From: Halobacillus litoralis
Lineage (GTDB): Bacteria; Bacillota; Bacilli; Bacillales; Halobacillaceae
Direction: 5' to 3'
Length of the DNA stretch: 64,000 nucleotides
Assembly (NCBI RefSeq): GCF_020524085.2
Contig: NZ_CP129016.1
Location: forward strand, 3,652,001 to 3,716,000
The notes under the pieces were generated by a model. It worked only from the letters and a program-made list of their open reading frames with translations. It did not search any database and was not told the origin of the DNA. Position 1 is the first letter of the stretch; each line of letters begins with the position of its first letter. Positions 8,382 through 17,418 of this stretch are shown here, piece by piece. The position numbers and the translations under genes are program-made.

Positions 8382-8410
8382 ACACCGACCCAGACACATT
8401 TCATATTCTA
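8382..8410 (+). promoter_or_regulatory. SigK-like promoter for cotZ
   Basis: CATATTCTA at 8402-8410 matches the SigK -10 consensus, and ACAC at 8382-8385 gives AC with a 16-base spacer. B. subtilis cotYZ are late mother-cell genes, which agrees. Confidence 0.55.
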
Positions 8411-8454
8411 GTAAAGACAATACGTCAATGCGTATGGAAAGGGGAAATTAGAAA

Positions 8455-8955
8455 ATGAGCTGTGGAAAAAGATTCGATTCAGGTTCATGTGTGATTGATA
8501 TCCTTAAAGATATCGTCGATGCTCAGAATGATGTCATGCACGATTGCACGACAAGCTGTGAGCGTTCAATCGCAGACCTTTTAGGTGACACTGGTGGAGG
8601 GTCCGGCTTCGACACGGTTCCTGTCATCCTTTACTGTAAAGATGGATGCACACCTTTCAAAGGCTACGGTTCAAAACGAAGCGGCGATGATTGCAAAGTG
8701 AAGGGAAGCTTCTTCTTCAGAGTTAAATCTGTAGATGATGATGGTTGTGCCATCCTTGAACTTCTTTTTGCTGAACGCCGTCATGATGATGACGACGAAG
8801 ATGAGGTTGAAGGATCACGCCGTCACAAAGGCTTCGATCCAAAATCACCAGCTGACCAAAGCTGCAAAAACCTTCGCGCTTCAGGCATCTGTATCACAGT
8901 GGACTTAAACTGCTTCTGCCACGTAACATGTCTTCCGGCAGCAGCAACTCTTTAA
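8455..8955 (+). CDS. cotZ: spore coat protein CotY/CotZ family
   Basis: A 166-residue, cysteine-rich coat or crust protein of the CotY/CotZ family. It starts MSCGKRFDSGSCVIDIL, typical of the family, and has about a dozen cysteines that support the disulfide-linked outer crust lattice known for CotY/CotZ. An acidic DDDDEDE stretch sits at about 111-117. RBS AAGGGG precedes the ATG. A SigK-like promoter lies upstream and a terminator closely follows. CotO is encoded next to it on the other strand, as in Bacillus. CotY versus CotZ cannot be settled from one copy. Confidence 0.92.
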   Translation: MSCGKRFDSGSCVIDILKDIVDAQNDVMHDCTTSCERSIADLLGDTGGGSGFDTVPVILYCKDGCTPFKGYGSKRSGDDCKVKGSFFFRVKSVDDDGCAILELLFAERRHDDDDEDEVEGSRRHKGFDPKSPADQSCKNLRASGICITVDLNCFCHVTCLPAAATL

Positions 8956-8960
8956 GATTC

Positions 8961-8992
8961 ATAAAAAACCGCGCACAGATGCGCGGTTTTTT
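8961..8992. terminator. bidirectional terminator between cotZ and cotO
   Basis: Arms ACCGCGC (8966-8972) and GCGCGGT (8979-8985), with T8 on the right and A6 on the left. Confidence 0.9.
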
Positions 8993-9002
8993 TTAAAATT
9001 CA

Positions 9003-9554
9003 CTAAAACCCTAGAAGTCTAATATCTTTAATGTCTTCAAATACTACCTCCCGCTGAAACGGACGTTGAAAAACTTTCATGTGCACGACACCATCTACAT
9101 AATCCGTAATGTACCCCCGGTAATTTTCCTCTTCTGTCGTTACTTCACATTTCATTTTAGGCACGTGAGGGGAAAGGTTGAAGAAATATAAAACTTTTTC
9201 CTCCAGCGTCATGTCATGGAATCGTTGTCTTCGATCTCGTGGTGCATCCTTTTCCACCTTTTCTTCTGAACTAACAGCTGAAGCATCCTCATTCCTTTCG
9301 TCTCCACCCGCCTCAGGCTCTTCAGATTTGTTCAATTTAGCCAGCTCTTGACGGTGAGGGGAGTTTTGTCTGCGCATCCGTATTTCACGTTCATTCGATG
9401 GAGCTTCTGCCGGCGGCTGTTCTGTCTTCTCTTCTGCTTTAGAAGGACGCTGACTTCGAAAGCTTGTTTGCATGGGGACTTCTGCTGGTTTCAAGCCCTT
9501 AGGCTGGACAATATAAAGCATCGGCTGCTTAGCAAGTCGCTTTTCTTCTGCCAT
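9003..9554 (-). CDS. cotO: spore coat protein CotO
   Basis: A 183-residue protein with the CotO layout: a short conserved N-terminus (KQPMLYIVQP), a long polar, low-complexity middle (about 25-115), and a conserved C-terminal domain with the PHVPKMKCEV motif. CotO is a coat morphogenetic protein needed for late outer coat/exosporium assembly in Bacillus. ATG 9554 has AAGGAG 8 bases upstream; the preceding in-frame TTG is less likely. In B. subtilis cotO adjoins cotZ and lies near fabI, as here. Confidence 0.87.
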   Translation of the reverse strand: MAEEKRLAKQPMLYIVQPKGLKPAEVPMQTSFRSQRPSKAEEKTEQPPAEAPSNEREIRMRRQNSPHRQELAKLNKSEEPEAGGDERNEDASAVSSEEKVEKDAPRDRRQRFHDMTLEEKVLYFFNLSPHVPKMKCEVTTEEENYRGYITDYVDGVVHMKVFQRPFQREVVFEDIKDIRLLGF

Positions 9555-9736
9555 CAAGATCTCTCCTTTTCCATTCGGTCATCATTTTATGTATATGCCT
9601 AAGTCACAGACCATGTTCACTTTTGTCCTCATCTGACAAAATCTCTCATGATTTTACACAAATTTAACACAACCCGGTGATTCTTTTATCTTACGGTTGT
9701 TAAGGTAAGTGTAGACCACCGATTAGGAGTGTTTTC

Positions 9737-10759
9737 ATGAGCCTTGCTCAACAACGAGAGCGCAAGTCCACAGAAGATGTACTCGCTTCTTACATGAATG
9801 AGGAAAAGCTTTTTATGCATTATCAACCCATCATCGACATACATAAAGAAAGCGTCATCGGTTTTGAGGCGCTGACAAGATTTCCGCCGACCACTTATTT
9901 CAAAAGCCCTGTGGAACTCTTCCAATTCGCGGATCAGACGAACCGGTTATTTCAACTTGAAAAACATACACGGGAGCTTGCCATCGACTCAATCACCGAC
10001 CACTTGCAAAATGAACAGCAATTGTGGGTGAATTTAACTCCAAATGTCATTCATGACGATTCTTTCTCTCCAGGTTTCACCCATGCCGTATTAAAAAATA
10101 CAAGCTTGAACCCGGACCAAATCGTCTTTGAAATCACCGAGCACTCTGCCATTTCTGATTTTCAAAGCTTCCGAAAGCTGCTGACACATTATAGGGAACA
10201 AGGATTTAAAGTAGCCATAGATGACGTAGGTGCCGGTTATTCCTCACTGCAGATGATTTCTGAATTAAAACCGGACTATATGAAAATCGATCGATCCTTG
10301 ATCATCGATATCGATCAATTCCGTGAAAAACAATACATGGTAGAGGCTTTACAGCATATTGGAAAGAAGTTAGGGGCTGGAATAATTGCCGAAGGAGTGG
10401 AAACCGAGGGCGAGTGTCTTCAATTGATTCAAATGGGGATCTCCCTTATGCAGGGATATTATTTTGCAAAGCCTGGATATCCTCCTCCCCCGCTACCAAG
10501 GTCCATATCTGAACAATTGAAACAACAAAGAAATAGCAAGATGTTTCCTTTAAATATTGATAAGGGTACTACATTTTCTGAACTGATGACATGGATATCG
10601 GCTTATCAAGGAAGCTATGATCACCACTCCGCACTGATCCATGATACTAATGGAAAAAAAGTGATTCCATTAACAGAAGTGGTGCGATTTGTTACCTTCA
10701 ATCATTCCAAAAAGGAAGCAACCGTATGGACACACCTTCAATCCTGGTTTAATAAATGA
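9737..10759 (+). CDS. EAL-domain cyclic di-GMP phosphodiesterase
   Basis: A 340-residue EAL-domain protein. The signature EAL is at 44-46 (GFEALTRF). The other active-site elements, the ITEHSAI glutamate, the IDDVGAGYSS aspartates, KIDRSLI and the AEGVETEGE glutamate, are all present, so it should hydrolyse c-di-GMP. The last 85 residues form a small C-terminal region somewhat like the one in B. subtilis YkuI. There are no membrane segments and no GGDEF domain. A monocistronic gene, with a SIGA-type promoter not clearly visible and a very strong terminator overlapping its stop codon. Confidence 0.9.
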   Translation: MSLAQQRERKSTEDVLASYMNEEKLFMHYQPIIDIHKESVIGFEALTRFPPTTYFKSPVELFQFADQTNRLFQLEKHTRELAIDSITDHLQNEQQLWVNLTPNVIHDDSFSPGFTHAVLKNTSLNPDQIVFEITEHSAISDFQSFRKLLTHYREQGFKVAIDDVGAGYSSLQMISELKPDYMKIDRSLIIDIDQFREKQYMVEALQHIGKKLGAGIIAEGVETEGECLQLIQMGISLMQGYYFAKPGYPPPPLPRSISEQLKQQRNSKMFPLNIDKGTTFSELMTWISAYQGSYDHHSALIHDTNGKKVIPLTEVVRFVTFNHSKKEATVWTHLQSWFNK

Positions 10760-10800
10760 CGAAAACCCGTTTCTACCTAAGGTAGAAACGGGTTTTCGTC
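10758..10800. terminator. 20-bp perfect-stem bidirectional terminator
   Basis: A perfect 20-base inverted repeat (10758-10777 with 10781-10800) and a TAA loop. It starts on the EAL gene's TGA stop and ends 12 bases before the fabI stop, so it serves both convergent genes. Confidence 0.9.
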
Positions 10801-10812
10801 TTGAAGATTGGA

Positions 10813-11592
10813 TTAGTAAGCGACAATACTAAATCCGGAATCCACATGAATCACTTCTCCGGTCACGCCGCGAGATAGATCACTCATTAGATAATAACCG
10901 GTGTCACCGACTTCTTCTTGAGTGACAGGGCGTCCCAATGGCGCACGTTCCTCAATCACCTTAAGAATTTGATTAAAATCACCGACGCCCTTAGCGGAAA
11001 GTGTACGGATTGGCCCAGCGGAGATAGCATTCACTCGAATGTTATGTTTACCAAGATCGTTCGCTAAGTATTTAACACTTGCATCAAGGCTCGCTTTCGC
11101 TACACCCATGACGTTATAATTCTTCACAACTTGTTCCCCTCCAAGATAAGTGAGGGTTACGATACTTCCTCCATCTGTCATCAACGGTTGGGCTGCACGA
11201 GCGACCGCTGTTAGAGAATATGAGCTGATGTTGTGAGCAGTAAGGAAACCATCGCGACTTGTGTTTAAGAATTCATCCTTCAATTCTTCACGATTGGCAA
11301 ATGCGATACAGTGCGCAAGGCCGTGAATCGTGCCTACATCTTTTCCAATTTGTTCAAATGTCTGAATGATCGCTTCATCGTCTGTCACGTCACATTCATA
11401 AACAAGTGACTCCTCGCCACCTTCTAGAGTATCGGCAAGATCCTGTACCGACTTCTTGAACCGCTCCGATGCAACTGTGAAAATTAAACGCGCTCCAGCC
11501 GAGTGAAGCGAACGGGCAATCCCCCAGGCAATGCTTCGTTTGTTCGCCACTCCCATGACGACATACGTACGTCCTTCTAATGAAAAGTTCAT
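10813..11592 (-). CDS. fabI: enoyl-ACP reductase FabI (NADH/NADPH)
   Basis: A 259-residue short-chain dehydrogenase-fold enoyl-ACP reductase, the last step of each fatty-acid elongation round. It has GVANKRSIAWGIA for cofactor binding and the Tyr-x6-Lys active site within YNVMGVAKASLDASVKYLA. It ends with HVDSGFSIVAY, close to B. subtilis FabI (258 aa). ATG 11592 has AAGGAGGG 8 bases upstream; a GTG three codons before lies too near. A FapR-like operator sits about 50 bases upstream, linking it to fabHF in this window. Order relative to cotO matches B. subtilis. Confidence 0.95.
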   Translation of the reverse strand: MNFSLEGRTYVVMGVANKRSIAWGIARSLHSAGARLIFTVASERFKKSVQDLADTLEGGEESLVYECDVTDDEAIIQTFEQIGKDVGTIHGLAHCIAFANREELKDEFLNTSRDGFLTAHNISSYSLTAVARAAQPLMTDGGSIVTLTYLGGEQVVKNYNVMGVAKASLDASVKYLANDLGKHNIRVNAISAGPIRTLSAKGVGDFNQILKVIEERAPLGRPVTQEEVGDTGYYLMSDLSRGVTGEVIHVDSGFSIVAY

Positions 11593-11639
11593 ATTGAACA
11601 CCCTCCTTGAGGTAGTAGAATCTAAATTAGTATTTGTTA

Positions 11640-11656
11640 TTAGTACCTGCTCCTAT
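11640..11656 (-). promoter_or_regulatory. FapR-like operator upstream of fabI
   Basis: TTAGTACCTGCTCCTAT matches 14 of 17 positions of the palindrome TTAGTACCTGGTACTAA that I recall for FapR, the malonyl-CoA-responsive repressor of lipid synthesis. The left half is perfect. Confidence 0.6.
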
Positions 11657-11785
11657 TTTAAACCATAAACTTTTGAAAAACAAACTTCCCTTTATCCTTT
11701 CCCTATTTCCGCTCACATAAGCCCATTACCTATCCAAAAATAGGATATTAAATGATTATGTTATTCAATATAATGGCAGGGTTAT

Positions 11786-12166
11786 GAAAGACTTAATTTC
11801 GAGATTTTTTCTGAGTGGATGGGGGCTACGGGGAATGACTCGCTTTCCGCGGGAGCGCGATGAGCCTCCTCAGGCTGACGCCTTGTGGGGTCTCACCTAG
11901 CACTCTTTTCCCGCTGGAGTCTCCCCATTCCCCTCCGCCCCTTTGCTATATCAGTGTCTCGAAACCACTTCACGAATAATCAGCTATTCAGTTTGATGGG
12001 ACTATAAGTACAGAACTCTAATCCCAGGTATTTGGATCCTGAAAGCTTGATACAGAGCGTTTTATGCTTGTAACAATCGAAGTAGCGGAAGACAATTTAA
12101 CTTTGTAAAGGGGTTCCCCAAGAACAACACAATCGTCTCGAAAATGAATCTTCAAGAAAAGGGAGC
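11786..12166. repeat. dispersed palindromic repeat, copy A
   Basis: Non-coding element filling most of the 640-base gap between fabI and the antiporter. It contains a GC-rich palindromic core (11820-11941) with TTTCGAGA on its left and TCTCGAAA on its right, then a 120-base block (11998-12117) that aligns without gaps to 63558-63677. It ends at a CTCGAAAATGAATCTTC tail followed by GGGAGC. Related elements lie at 27696, 28001 and 63442. Open frames across it are accidental. Confidence 0.8.
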
Positions 12167-12186
12167 TATAGTGGAAGAATGGAAAT

Positions 12187-12224
12187 AGAAAAACCGCTCC
12201 TTCTCGTGATGAGAAGGAGCGGTT
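12187..12224 (-). terminator. terminator of mgtE/antiporter run
   Basis: Arms AACCGCTCCTTCTC (12192-12205) and GAGAAGGAGCGGTT (12211-12224) with a T4 tail on the minus strand. It lies 6 bases past the antiporter stop. Confidence 0.85.
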
Positions 12225-12229
12225 GAGGG

Positions 12230-14092
12230 TTAACACCATTCACAATATTCCAGTTCCATTTTCAGTTCTTCCACGTACTCATGAGAACCTGTGACGATCA
12301 GGCGGTCACCCATCTTCAATTCTGTATCCCCGTGAGGCACGATCGAATCTTTGCCACGGAAGATTCTGACCATAATGACATCTCCGGTAAATGGAAATTC
12401 GCGGAGGTGAATGCCATTATAGACTGAATTGTTCATGTTAATTTGATAAAGCGCACTATCTTGTTTGGTTAAGATATCTAAAACATTCGGTGCTTCGATC
12501 ATCGCTTTAAGGAGCGCTTTAGAAGACAAGAATACGGAGAACACATTGATATCGAGGTCTTTCATTTCCTGAGATAAGTCCGGAGACTCTACTCGGACAA
12601 TGATCCGCTCTACTCCTTGCTCTTTCGCAAAGCGGGCAATCTCCGCATTTCGTTCTTCGTCACCCGTAGAAGCAACTAACAAGTCTACCTCGAAGACTCC
12701 GAGTTCCTTCATCTTCTCAACATCATAACCATCTAACTCTTTAATATCAAAGCAATTACGACTGATCCGTTCATCAACTTTATCCATTTTTGTATGGTAT
12801 AGATGCGTTTCATAGGCATGAATATCCAGCTCTCGTACAACCGGTAAGGTCATGCGGTTGGATCCGATAAAGGATACGACCGTTTTATGGTCTTCGTCTT
12901 CGAATCGTCCATAAACCTTTTTAAAGACAATCGGTGCCACTAGACATGTCAGGACAGCCACTAGGATCAGTGCGCCTTCCATTTGGTCATCGATCATTCC
13001 TTCCCGCTTTCCAATGGCAGCCGCAGCAATCACAAGAGAGAGTGTGGAAGTAAGGATAAAACCTGAGCCAAAAACGGTTTTCTTATCATACCACTTACTC
13101 AAGATTAAAGCAGGAACAATCTTCGAGACGAGCAAGGCTATAAATAGCAACGGAATCAATATGAGGACACGGGAATCAGTAAATAGACTCCAAATATCAA
13201 TTTCCACACCAACCATTACGAAGAAGATAGGAATTAAGAATCCATAACCGAAGCTGTCCAAACGCTTGACCATCTCAGGGTTAGGAGACAGCAGGGACAC
13301 GAGTGTACCTGCTAAGAAAGCACCTAGGATATTTTCTGCTCCTACCGTTTCAGATAAAGCGACGAGAAGAAGGATGAGCGTGAACACAGCACGCGTATCG
13401 ATCTGAATGGTCCCTTTGGCCATCGTCTCCACGAACGACTGATGACGAAACTTTTTGCCGATGTAATAGAAAAGGACACCTGCTGCGAAAAGCAGGAGCA
13501 GTAACCAAGTGTTTCCACCGCTCTCCCCATAAATGGATACGAAAACAGCAAGCAGAATCATTGTCACAAGGTCAGCAATAACTGCAATAAGGAGAATCGT
13601 CTGACCGATCGTTGTCTTCATCATTTGTGCATCCTTCAATGTCGGAACGACCACACCTAATGAAATGGTAGAAATGATCAATGTCATCAAGAAGGCATTG
13701 TCAATAAAACCTGCCAACACGAATAGATAAGAAAGTGCCAGAGAAATGACGAAGATGCCTATGAAAACAGTGGTCGCCACCCACACCGGATTTGGCGCCC
13801 CTGTCCCTTGGTTTTCCGGCTTAGCTTTCTTCTTTCTACTGGCAAAAATAGAGAAATCAATTTCTAATCCACTAAGAAACATCAAGAAAATGAATCCTAA
13901 TGTGGACAGGATCTCTAACCAGCTTCCTTGCTCTACGATGTCAAATCCACTTTGACCGATGATTAATCCTACGATGATTTCTGCTACTACAACCGGAATG
14001 ACATTCAGTTTAAAGCGGTGTAGTAAGATGGGAGTTATGAATGCTGCGATAATTACAATAACTAAAGAAGTTACTGATGCACCATGTTCCAT
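12230..14092 (-). CDS. yjbQ: CPA2-family cation:proton antiporter with RCK domain, YjbQ-like
   Basis: A 620-residue protein: about twelve membrane helices in residues 1-390 (Na+/H+ exchanger fold of the CPA2/Kef family), then a cytoplasmic TrkA-N/RCK_N region (from about 395, VVSFIGSNRMTLPVVREL) and a TrkA-C domain at the end (YNGIHLREFPFTGDVIMVRI). It likely exchanges K+ or Na+ for protons at the cell membrane, with nucleotide or ion control by the RCK domain. An ion-efflux role fits a halophile, but the ion is not readable from the sequence. mgtE lies 15 bases upstream on the same strand. YjbQ occupies the matching place in B. subtilis. Confidence 0.88.
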   Translation of the reverse strand: MEHGASVTSLVIVIIAAFITPILLHRFKLNVIPVVVAEIIVGLIIGQSGFDIVEQGSWLEILSTLGFIFLMFLSGLEIDFSIFASRKKKAKPENQGTGAPNPVWVATTVFIGIFVISLALSYLFVLAGFIDNAFLMTLIISTISLGVVVPTLKDAQMMKTTIGQTILLIAVIADLVTMILLAVFVSIYGESGGNTWLLLLLFAAGVLFYYIGKKFRHQSFVETMAKGTIQIDTRAVFTLILLLVALSETVGAENILGAFLAGTLVSLLSPNPEMVKRLDSFGYGFLIPIFFVMVGVEIDIWSLFTDSRVLILIPLLFIALLVSKIVPALILSKWYDKKTVFGSGFILTSTLSLVIAAAAIGKREGMIDDQMEGALILVAVLTCLVAPIVFKKVYGRFEDEDHKTVVSFIGSNRMTLPVVRELDIHAYETHLYHTKMDKVDERISRNCFDIKELDGYDVEKMKELGVFEVDLLVASTGDEERNAEIARFAKEQGVERIIVRVESPDLSQEMKDLDINVFSVFLSSKALLKAMIEAPNVLDILTKQDSALYQINMNNSVYNGIHLREFPFTGDVIMVRIFRGKDSIVPHGDTELKMGDRLIVTGSHEYVEELKMELEYCEWC

Positions 14093-14107
14093 ACTCGCCC
14101 TCCTTCC

Positions 14108-15472
14108 TTAAATCAATAAATTCATGAAAGCTGTCGCCAATCCAAAGTAAATCAGGATGGAGATCAAGTCATTCACTGTTGTAATGAATGGACCTGAGGC
14201 AACAGCAGGGTCGATCTTTAAACGATGCATAAGAAGGGGAACGAGAGAGCCAGCCAATGTTGCTACAACCAAGGTCATAAAGATGGACAATCCGACTAAT
14301 ACGCCTAAGAAAAAGTTTTCATGCCATATATATACAATGAGAGTAATTAATACACCACAGGAAAGTCCAGTAATAATACCAGTTCCTGCTTCTCTCATCA
14401 TCATTTTCCATTTTCCTTGCTTTTCAATTTCCCCGGTAGCGATACCGCGGACAGCAACGGCTAGTGCCTGCGTTCCTGTATTTCCCGCCATTCCGGCAAT
14501 CAGCGGAATAAAAATAGCGAGGATAGCTACTTGATCCAAGGTGTCCTCAAAACGGCCGATCAGACTGGCTGTCAGGCTTCCTAAAAAAAGTAAAATGACA
14601 AGCCAAGGCAAACGCTTTTTGGCTGATGCAAAAGCATTGTCATCAGGACTGTCGACGTCAGAAACGGCAGCAAGTTTAGAATAATCATCACTTGCTTCTT
14701 CTTCCATGACGTCCATAATGTCATCGACGGTGATGATTCCTAGGAGATGGTCCTGCAAATCAACGACCGGCAAGGCAAGAAAGTCGTAGTCGCGCACCAT
14801 ACGTGCCACTTCTTCCTGATCTTCACCGACTGAGACCGATACCACTCGTTCATTCATAACATCGGATATCAGCCATTCTTCTTCAGATATAATCAAATCC
14901 CTCAACGAAATAACACCGACGAGCCGTTTATCTTCATTGATGACATATGTGTAATAAATCGTCTCGGCGTCCGGGGCTTCTGTTCTCAGATGTACCATCG
15001 CTTCCTTGATCGTCATACCGGCCTTAACGACAACGAATTCTGTTGTCATTATTGACCCGGCGGTTTTCTCTTCATAATGAAGCAGGTCTTTGATTTCGTC
15101 AGCTGCATCATCATCCATGATCGTCAAGAAACTCGCCACTTTATCTTTATCTAATTCGTTTAAAATATCAACGGCATCATCCGTCGACATTTCAGCGAAG
15201 ACTTGCGCAGCAAAAGCTGGGGCCATTTCAGTAAAGAAGGGTTCAATTTCATCATAATCGATGTGCTCCATGACATCTGCAACCTCTTCCGGAGAGAGGT
15301 AGGTGTATATCTGCATCCGTATTTCTTCATCTAAATCTTCAAAGATCCGGGCCTGGTCATATGGATGCAGTTCGAGAAATTCTGCACGGAACTGGTCGAT
15401 ATGATCATTGAACAAGGCATCTTTAATATTGGTCCAAACCTCTTGGCGCTCCTGGTCATCTAAGTGTTCCAT
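14108..15472 (-). CDS. mgtE: magnesium transporter MgtE
   Basis: A 454-residue MgtE channel: N-terminal Mg-sensing superhelix (about 20-125), paired CBS domains (about 130-255, MTTEFVVVKAGMTIKEA and GIITVDDIMDVMEEE) and five C-terminal helices with the pore motif GNTGTQALAVAVRGIATGEI. The acidic N-domain and CBS regions close the pore when Mg2+ is high. ATG 15472 follows GGGAGGG; an in-frame TTG just before is less likely. I looked upstream for an M-box Mg2+ riboswitch and found none. Probably co-transcribed with the antiporter downstream. Confidence 0.93.
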   Translation of the reverse strand: MEHLDDQERQEVWTNIKDALFNDHIDQFRAEFLELHPYDQARIFEDLDEEIRMQIYTYLSPEEVADVMEHIDYDEIEPFFTEMAPAFAAQVFAEMSTDDAVDILNELDKDKVASFLTIMDDDAADEIKDLLHYEEKTAGSIMTTEFVVVKAGMTIKEAMVHLRTEAPDAETIYYTYVINEDKRLVGVISLRDLIISEEEWLISDVMNERVVSVSVGEDQEEVARMVRDYDFLALPVVDLQDHLLGIITVDDIMDVMEEEASDDYSKLAAVSDVDSPDDNAFASAKKRLPWLVILLFLGSLTASLIGRFEDTLDQVAILAIFIPLIAGMAGNTGTQALAVAVRGIATGEIEKQGKWKMMMREAGTGIITGLSCGVLITLIVYIWHENFFLGVLVGLSIFMTLVVATLAGSLVPLLMHRLKIDPAVASGPFITTVNDLISILIYFGLATAFMNLLI

Positions 15473-15734
15473 AAGCAACCCTCCCCAGTGTCTATTTCGT
15501 TTTTGACCGTTTAATCTTAATGGCGATACTGATGTTTGTCAACGAAAGTTACTCAATTTCTAAACAGCCAAATTCATCACATAAATGTAGTTTAACAGAA
15601 GAAATCATTCTTAGGGAACAAACTCCTCGTATGTTTAGTATTTCAAAGGCTTGGGAAAAATATCTTCTATATATAGGACAGTGCCAAATCCCTTATGGAT
15701 AAGACAATTATTGAATGACTAAAGGAGACTGACC

Positions 15735-16466
15735 ATGAACTACGACATAATCGGGGACATCCACGGCTGCTTTGAAGAGTTAAAACATTTATTCGATGAA
15801 CTCGGCTACGAATGGAGCGATGGTCTCCCGCAACACCCTGACGGACGAACTCCAGTCTTCGTCGGAGATATTACTGACCGTGGCCCCTCATCCATGGATT
15901 GCATAACCTTCGTCTATCGTTTAGTTACTGAAAAGGGAGCCCATTATGTCCCGGGAAATCATTGCAACAAATTGTACCGCTTTTTCATAGGAAATCCAGT
16001 CCAAGAAAAGCATGGACTGGAGACCACCGCTGAGGAATACCGTTCCCTATCTAAAGAAGCACAGAAGGAGATCAAACATCAATTCATACACTTATATGAA
16101 CAATCTCCTCTGCACTTGATTTTAAAAGATGTGGATGCGGTTGTTGCTCATGCTGGAATCCGTGAAGAAGATATCGGACATAAAAGTAAAAAAATCGAAA
16201 CGTTCGTTCTCTATGGAGACATTACAGGTGAGAAGCTGCCGGACGGTCGTCCTGTCAGGCGAGACTGGGCACAGCATTACACAGGGAATCGTTGGATCGT
16301 TTATGGACATACCCCAGTCCGTGAACCCCGTTTTGTTAACAAAACCGTTAATATAGATACAGGGTGTGTGTTCGGAGGCAAGCTGACCGCTTTCCGCCTG
16401 CCCGAAGAAGAAATTGTCAGTGTACCATCGAGCATGCCTTTCGTAGAAGAAAAGTTCAGATATTAA
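15735..16466 (+). CDS. prpE: bis(5'-nucleosyl)-tetraphosphatase PrpE
   Basis: A 243-residue calcineurin-like metallophosphatase closely resembling B. subtilis PrpE (YjbP). Metal motifs are [10 protein letters not shown] at 7-16, [10 protein letters not shown], and [11 protein letters not shown]; the unusual Cys in GNHC is also in B. subtilis PrpE as I recall it. The second half holds VVAHAGIRE and [10 protein letters not shown]. It hydrolyses Ap4A-type dinucleotides and, in B. subtilis, has been tied to spore germination. RBS AAAGGAG before ATG 15735. A palindromic terminator follows directly. Confidence 0.92.
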   Translation: MNYDIIGDIHGCFEELKHLFDELGYEWSDGLPQHPDGRTPVFVGDITDRGPSSMDCITFVYRLVTEKGAHYVPGNHCNKLYRFFIGNPVQEKHGLETTAEEYRSLSKEAQKEIKHQFIHLYEQSPLHLILKDVDAVVAHAGIREEDIGHKSKKIETFVLYGDITGEKLPDGRPVRRDWAQHYTGNRWIVYGHTPVREPRFVNKTVNIDTGCVFGGKLTAFRLPEEEIVSVPSSMPFVEEKFRY

Positions 16467-16499
16467 AAAGCAGGAGCACTCGAGTGCTCCTGCTTTTTT
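16465..16499. terminator. bidirectional terminator, loop-free palindrome
   Basis: AAAAAGCAGGAGCACTC paired with its exact complement (16465-16499, no unpaired loop bases), with T6 on the right and an A-run on the left. It serves prpE and the pseudouridine synthase operon. Confidence 0.88.
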
Positions 16500-16527
16500 A
16501 TAGACCGTCAATTGATCACAATGCTTC

Positions 16528-17418
16528 TCAAGCAAATTGTTCCCAATGTTTTGGTGGTTCTGATGTAAAGGTCAACTTTTTCTTCGTCCATGGATGGATG
16601 AAATGAAGCCGTTCACAATGCAAGGCTTGACCATCTATACCTCCCATTTTGTTCCCGCCATATAACGTGTCTCCGGCTAAAGGATACCCTCTATGAGCCA
16701 TATGGACACGAATTTGGTGCGTCCGACCGGTGAGAAGCTTAAACCGGACACGGGAGTAATCATTCTCCTGATTTATCAGTTGGAACTGAGTTTTTGAAGG
16801 CTTACCCTCCGGTGTTACGACTCTTCGAATGATGGAGTCTTCTGCACGACCGATTGGCTCATCAATGAGACCTTCCTTTTCCCTCAATTCCCCTTCAATA
16901 ATGGCTACATACTGTCGTGATATCAAGTCCAATTTATTGGAAAGCAGCCTATGACTATACGCGTGTTTAGAAATTAACATCAATCCAGAAGTATCTCTGT
17001 CCAGCCTCGTGACAATATGTGCCGTGCAGGGATACCCTCTTTTTTCATATTCGAACAGCAAGTAACTTGCGATTGAAGGCTCTTTTTGGTCAAAAGGGGG
17101 GACTACAGGGATTCCTGCGGGCTTGTTAAGGACCATAACATCTTCATCCTCAAATATAATCGGTAATGTTCCCTGTTGAGGAAAAATCGCCCCTCTTTCT
17201 TCTTTAGGAAAAACGACGACGACTTCATCCCCGGTCTCTAATGGACGCCACATTTCCTCCTGATAAGATCCATTGACCAATACCGCACCTTCCATACGGA
17301 CCTTCTTTATCAACTGACGGGAAAACTCACCTGCTTGCAACAAAAAATCACGAATGGAAGAACCCGTGTAAGCATCTGTCACCCGCCAACTCTTTTTCAC
17401 ATCACTCTGAGTAGTCAT
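16528..17418 (-). CDS. yjbO: RluA/RluD-family pseudouridine synthase, YjbO-like
   Basis: A 296-residue RNA pseudouridine synthase. An S4-like N-terminal region ([19 protein letters not shown]) is followed by the catalytic domain with the family motif [16 protein letters not shown]; the Asp in RLDRDTSG is the nucleophile. Further motifs are [27 protein letters not shown]. It likely modifies 23S rRNA or tRNA uridines; the exact site is unknown. Its ATG overlaps the end of the NAD kinase gene by 17 bases, so it belongs to the relQ-nadK-yjbO operon found in Bacillus. Confidence 0.9.
   Translation of the reverse strand: MTTQSDVKKSWRVTDAYTGSSIRDFLLQAGEFSRQLIKKVRMEGAVLVNGSYQEEMWRPLETGDEVVVVFPKEERGAIFPQQGTLPIIFEDEDVMVLNKPAGIPVVPPFDQKEPSIASYLLFEYEKRGYPCTAHIVTRLDRDTSGLMLISKHAYSHRLLSNKLDLISRQYVAIIEGELREKEGLIDEPIGRAEDSIIRRVVTPEGKPSKTQFQLINQENDYSRVRFKLLTGRTHQIRVHMAHRGYPLAGDTLYGGNKMGGIDGQALHCERLHFIHPWTKKKLTFTSEPPKHWEQFA

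Noticed and set aside
12018..12239. A 73-codon minus-strand frame before the antiporter gene
   Set aside because: Falls inside repeat A and the terminator and has no coding signs.
15520..15702. A 60-codon plus-strand frame between mgtE and prpE
   Set aside because: No ribosome site, no family likeness, and it lies in an AT-rich spacer between divergent genes.
15480..15734. Possible Mg2+ riboswitch (M-box) upstream of mgtE
   Set aside because: The conserved M-box core sequences and helices are not visible in this stretch.
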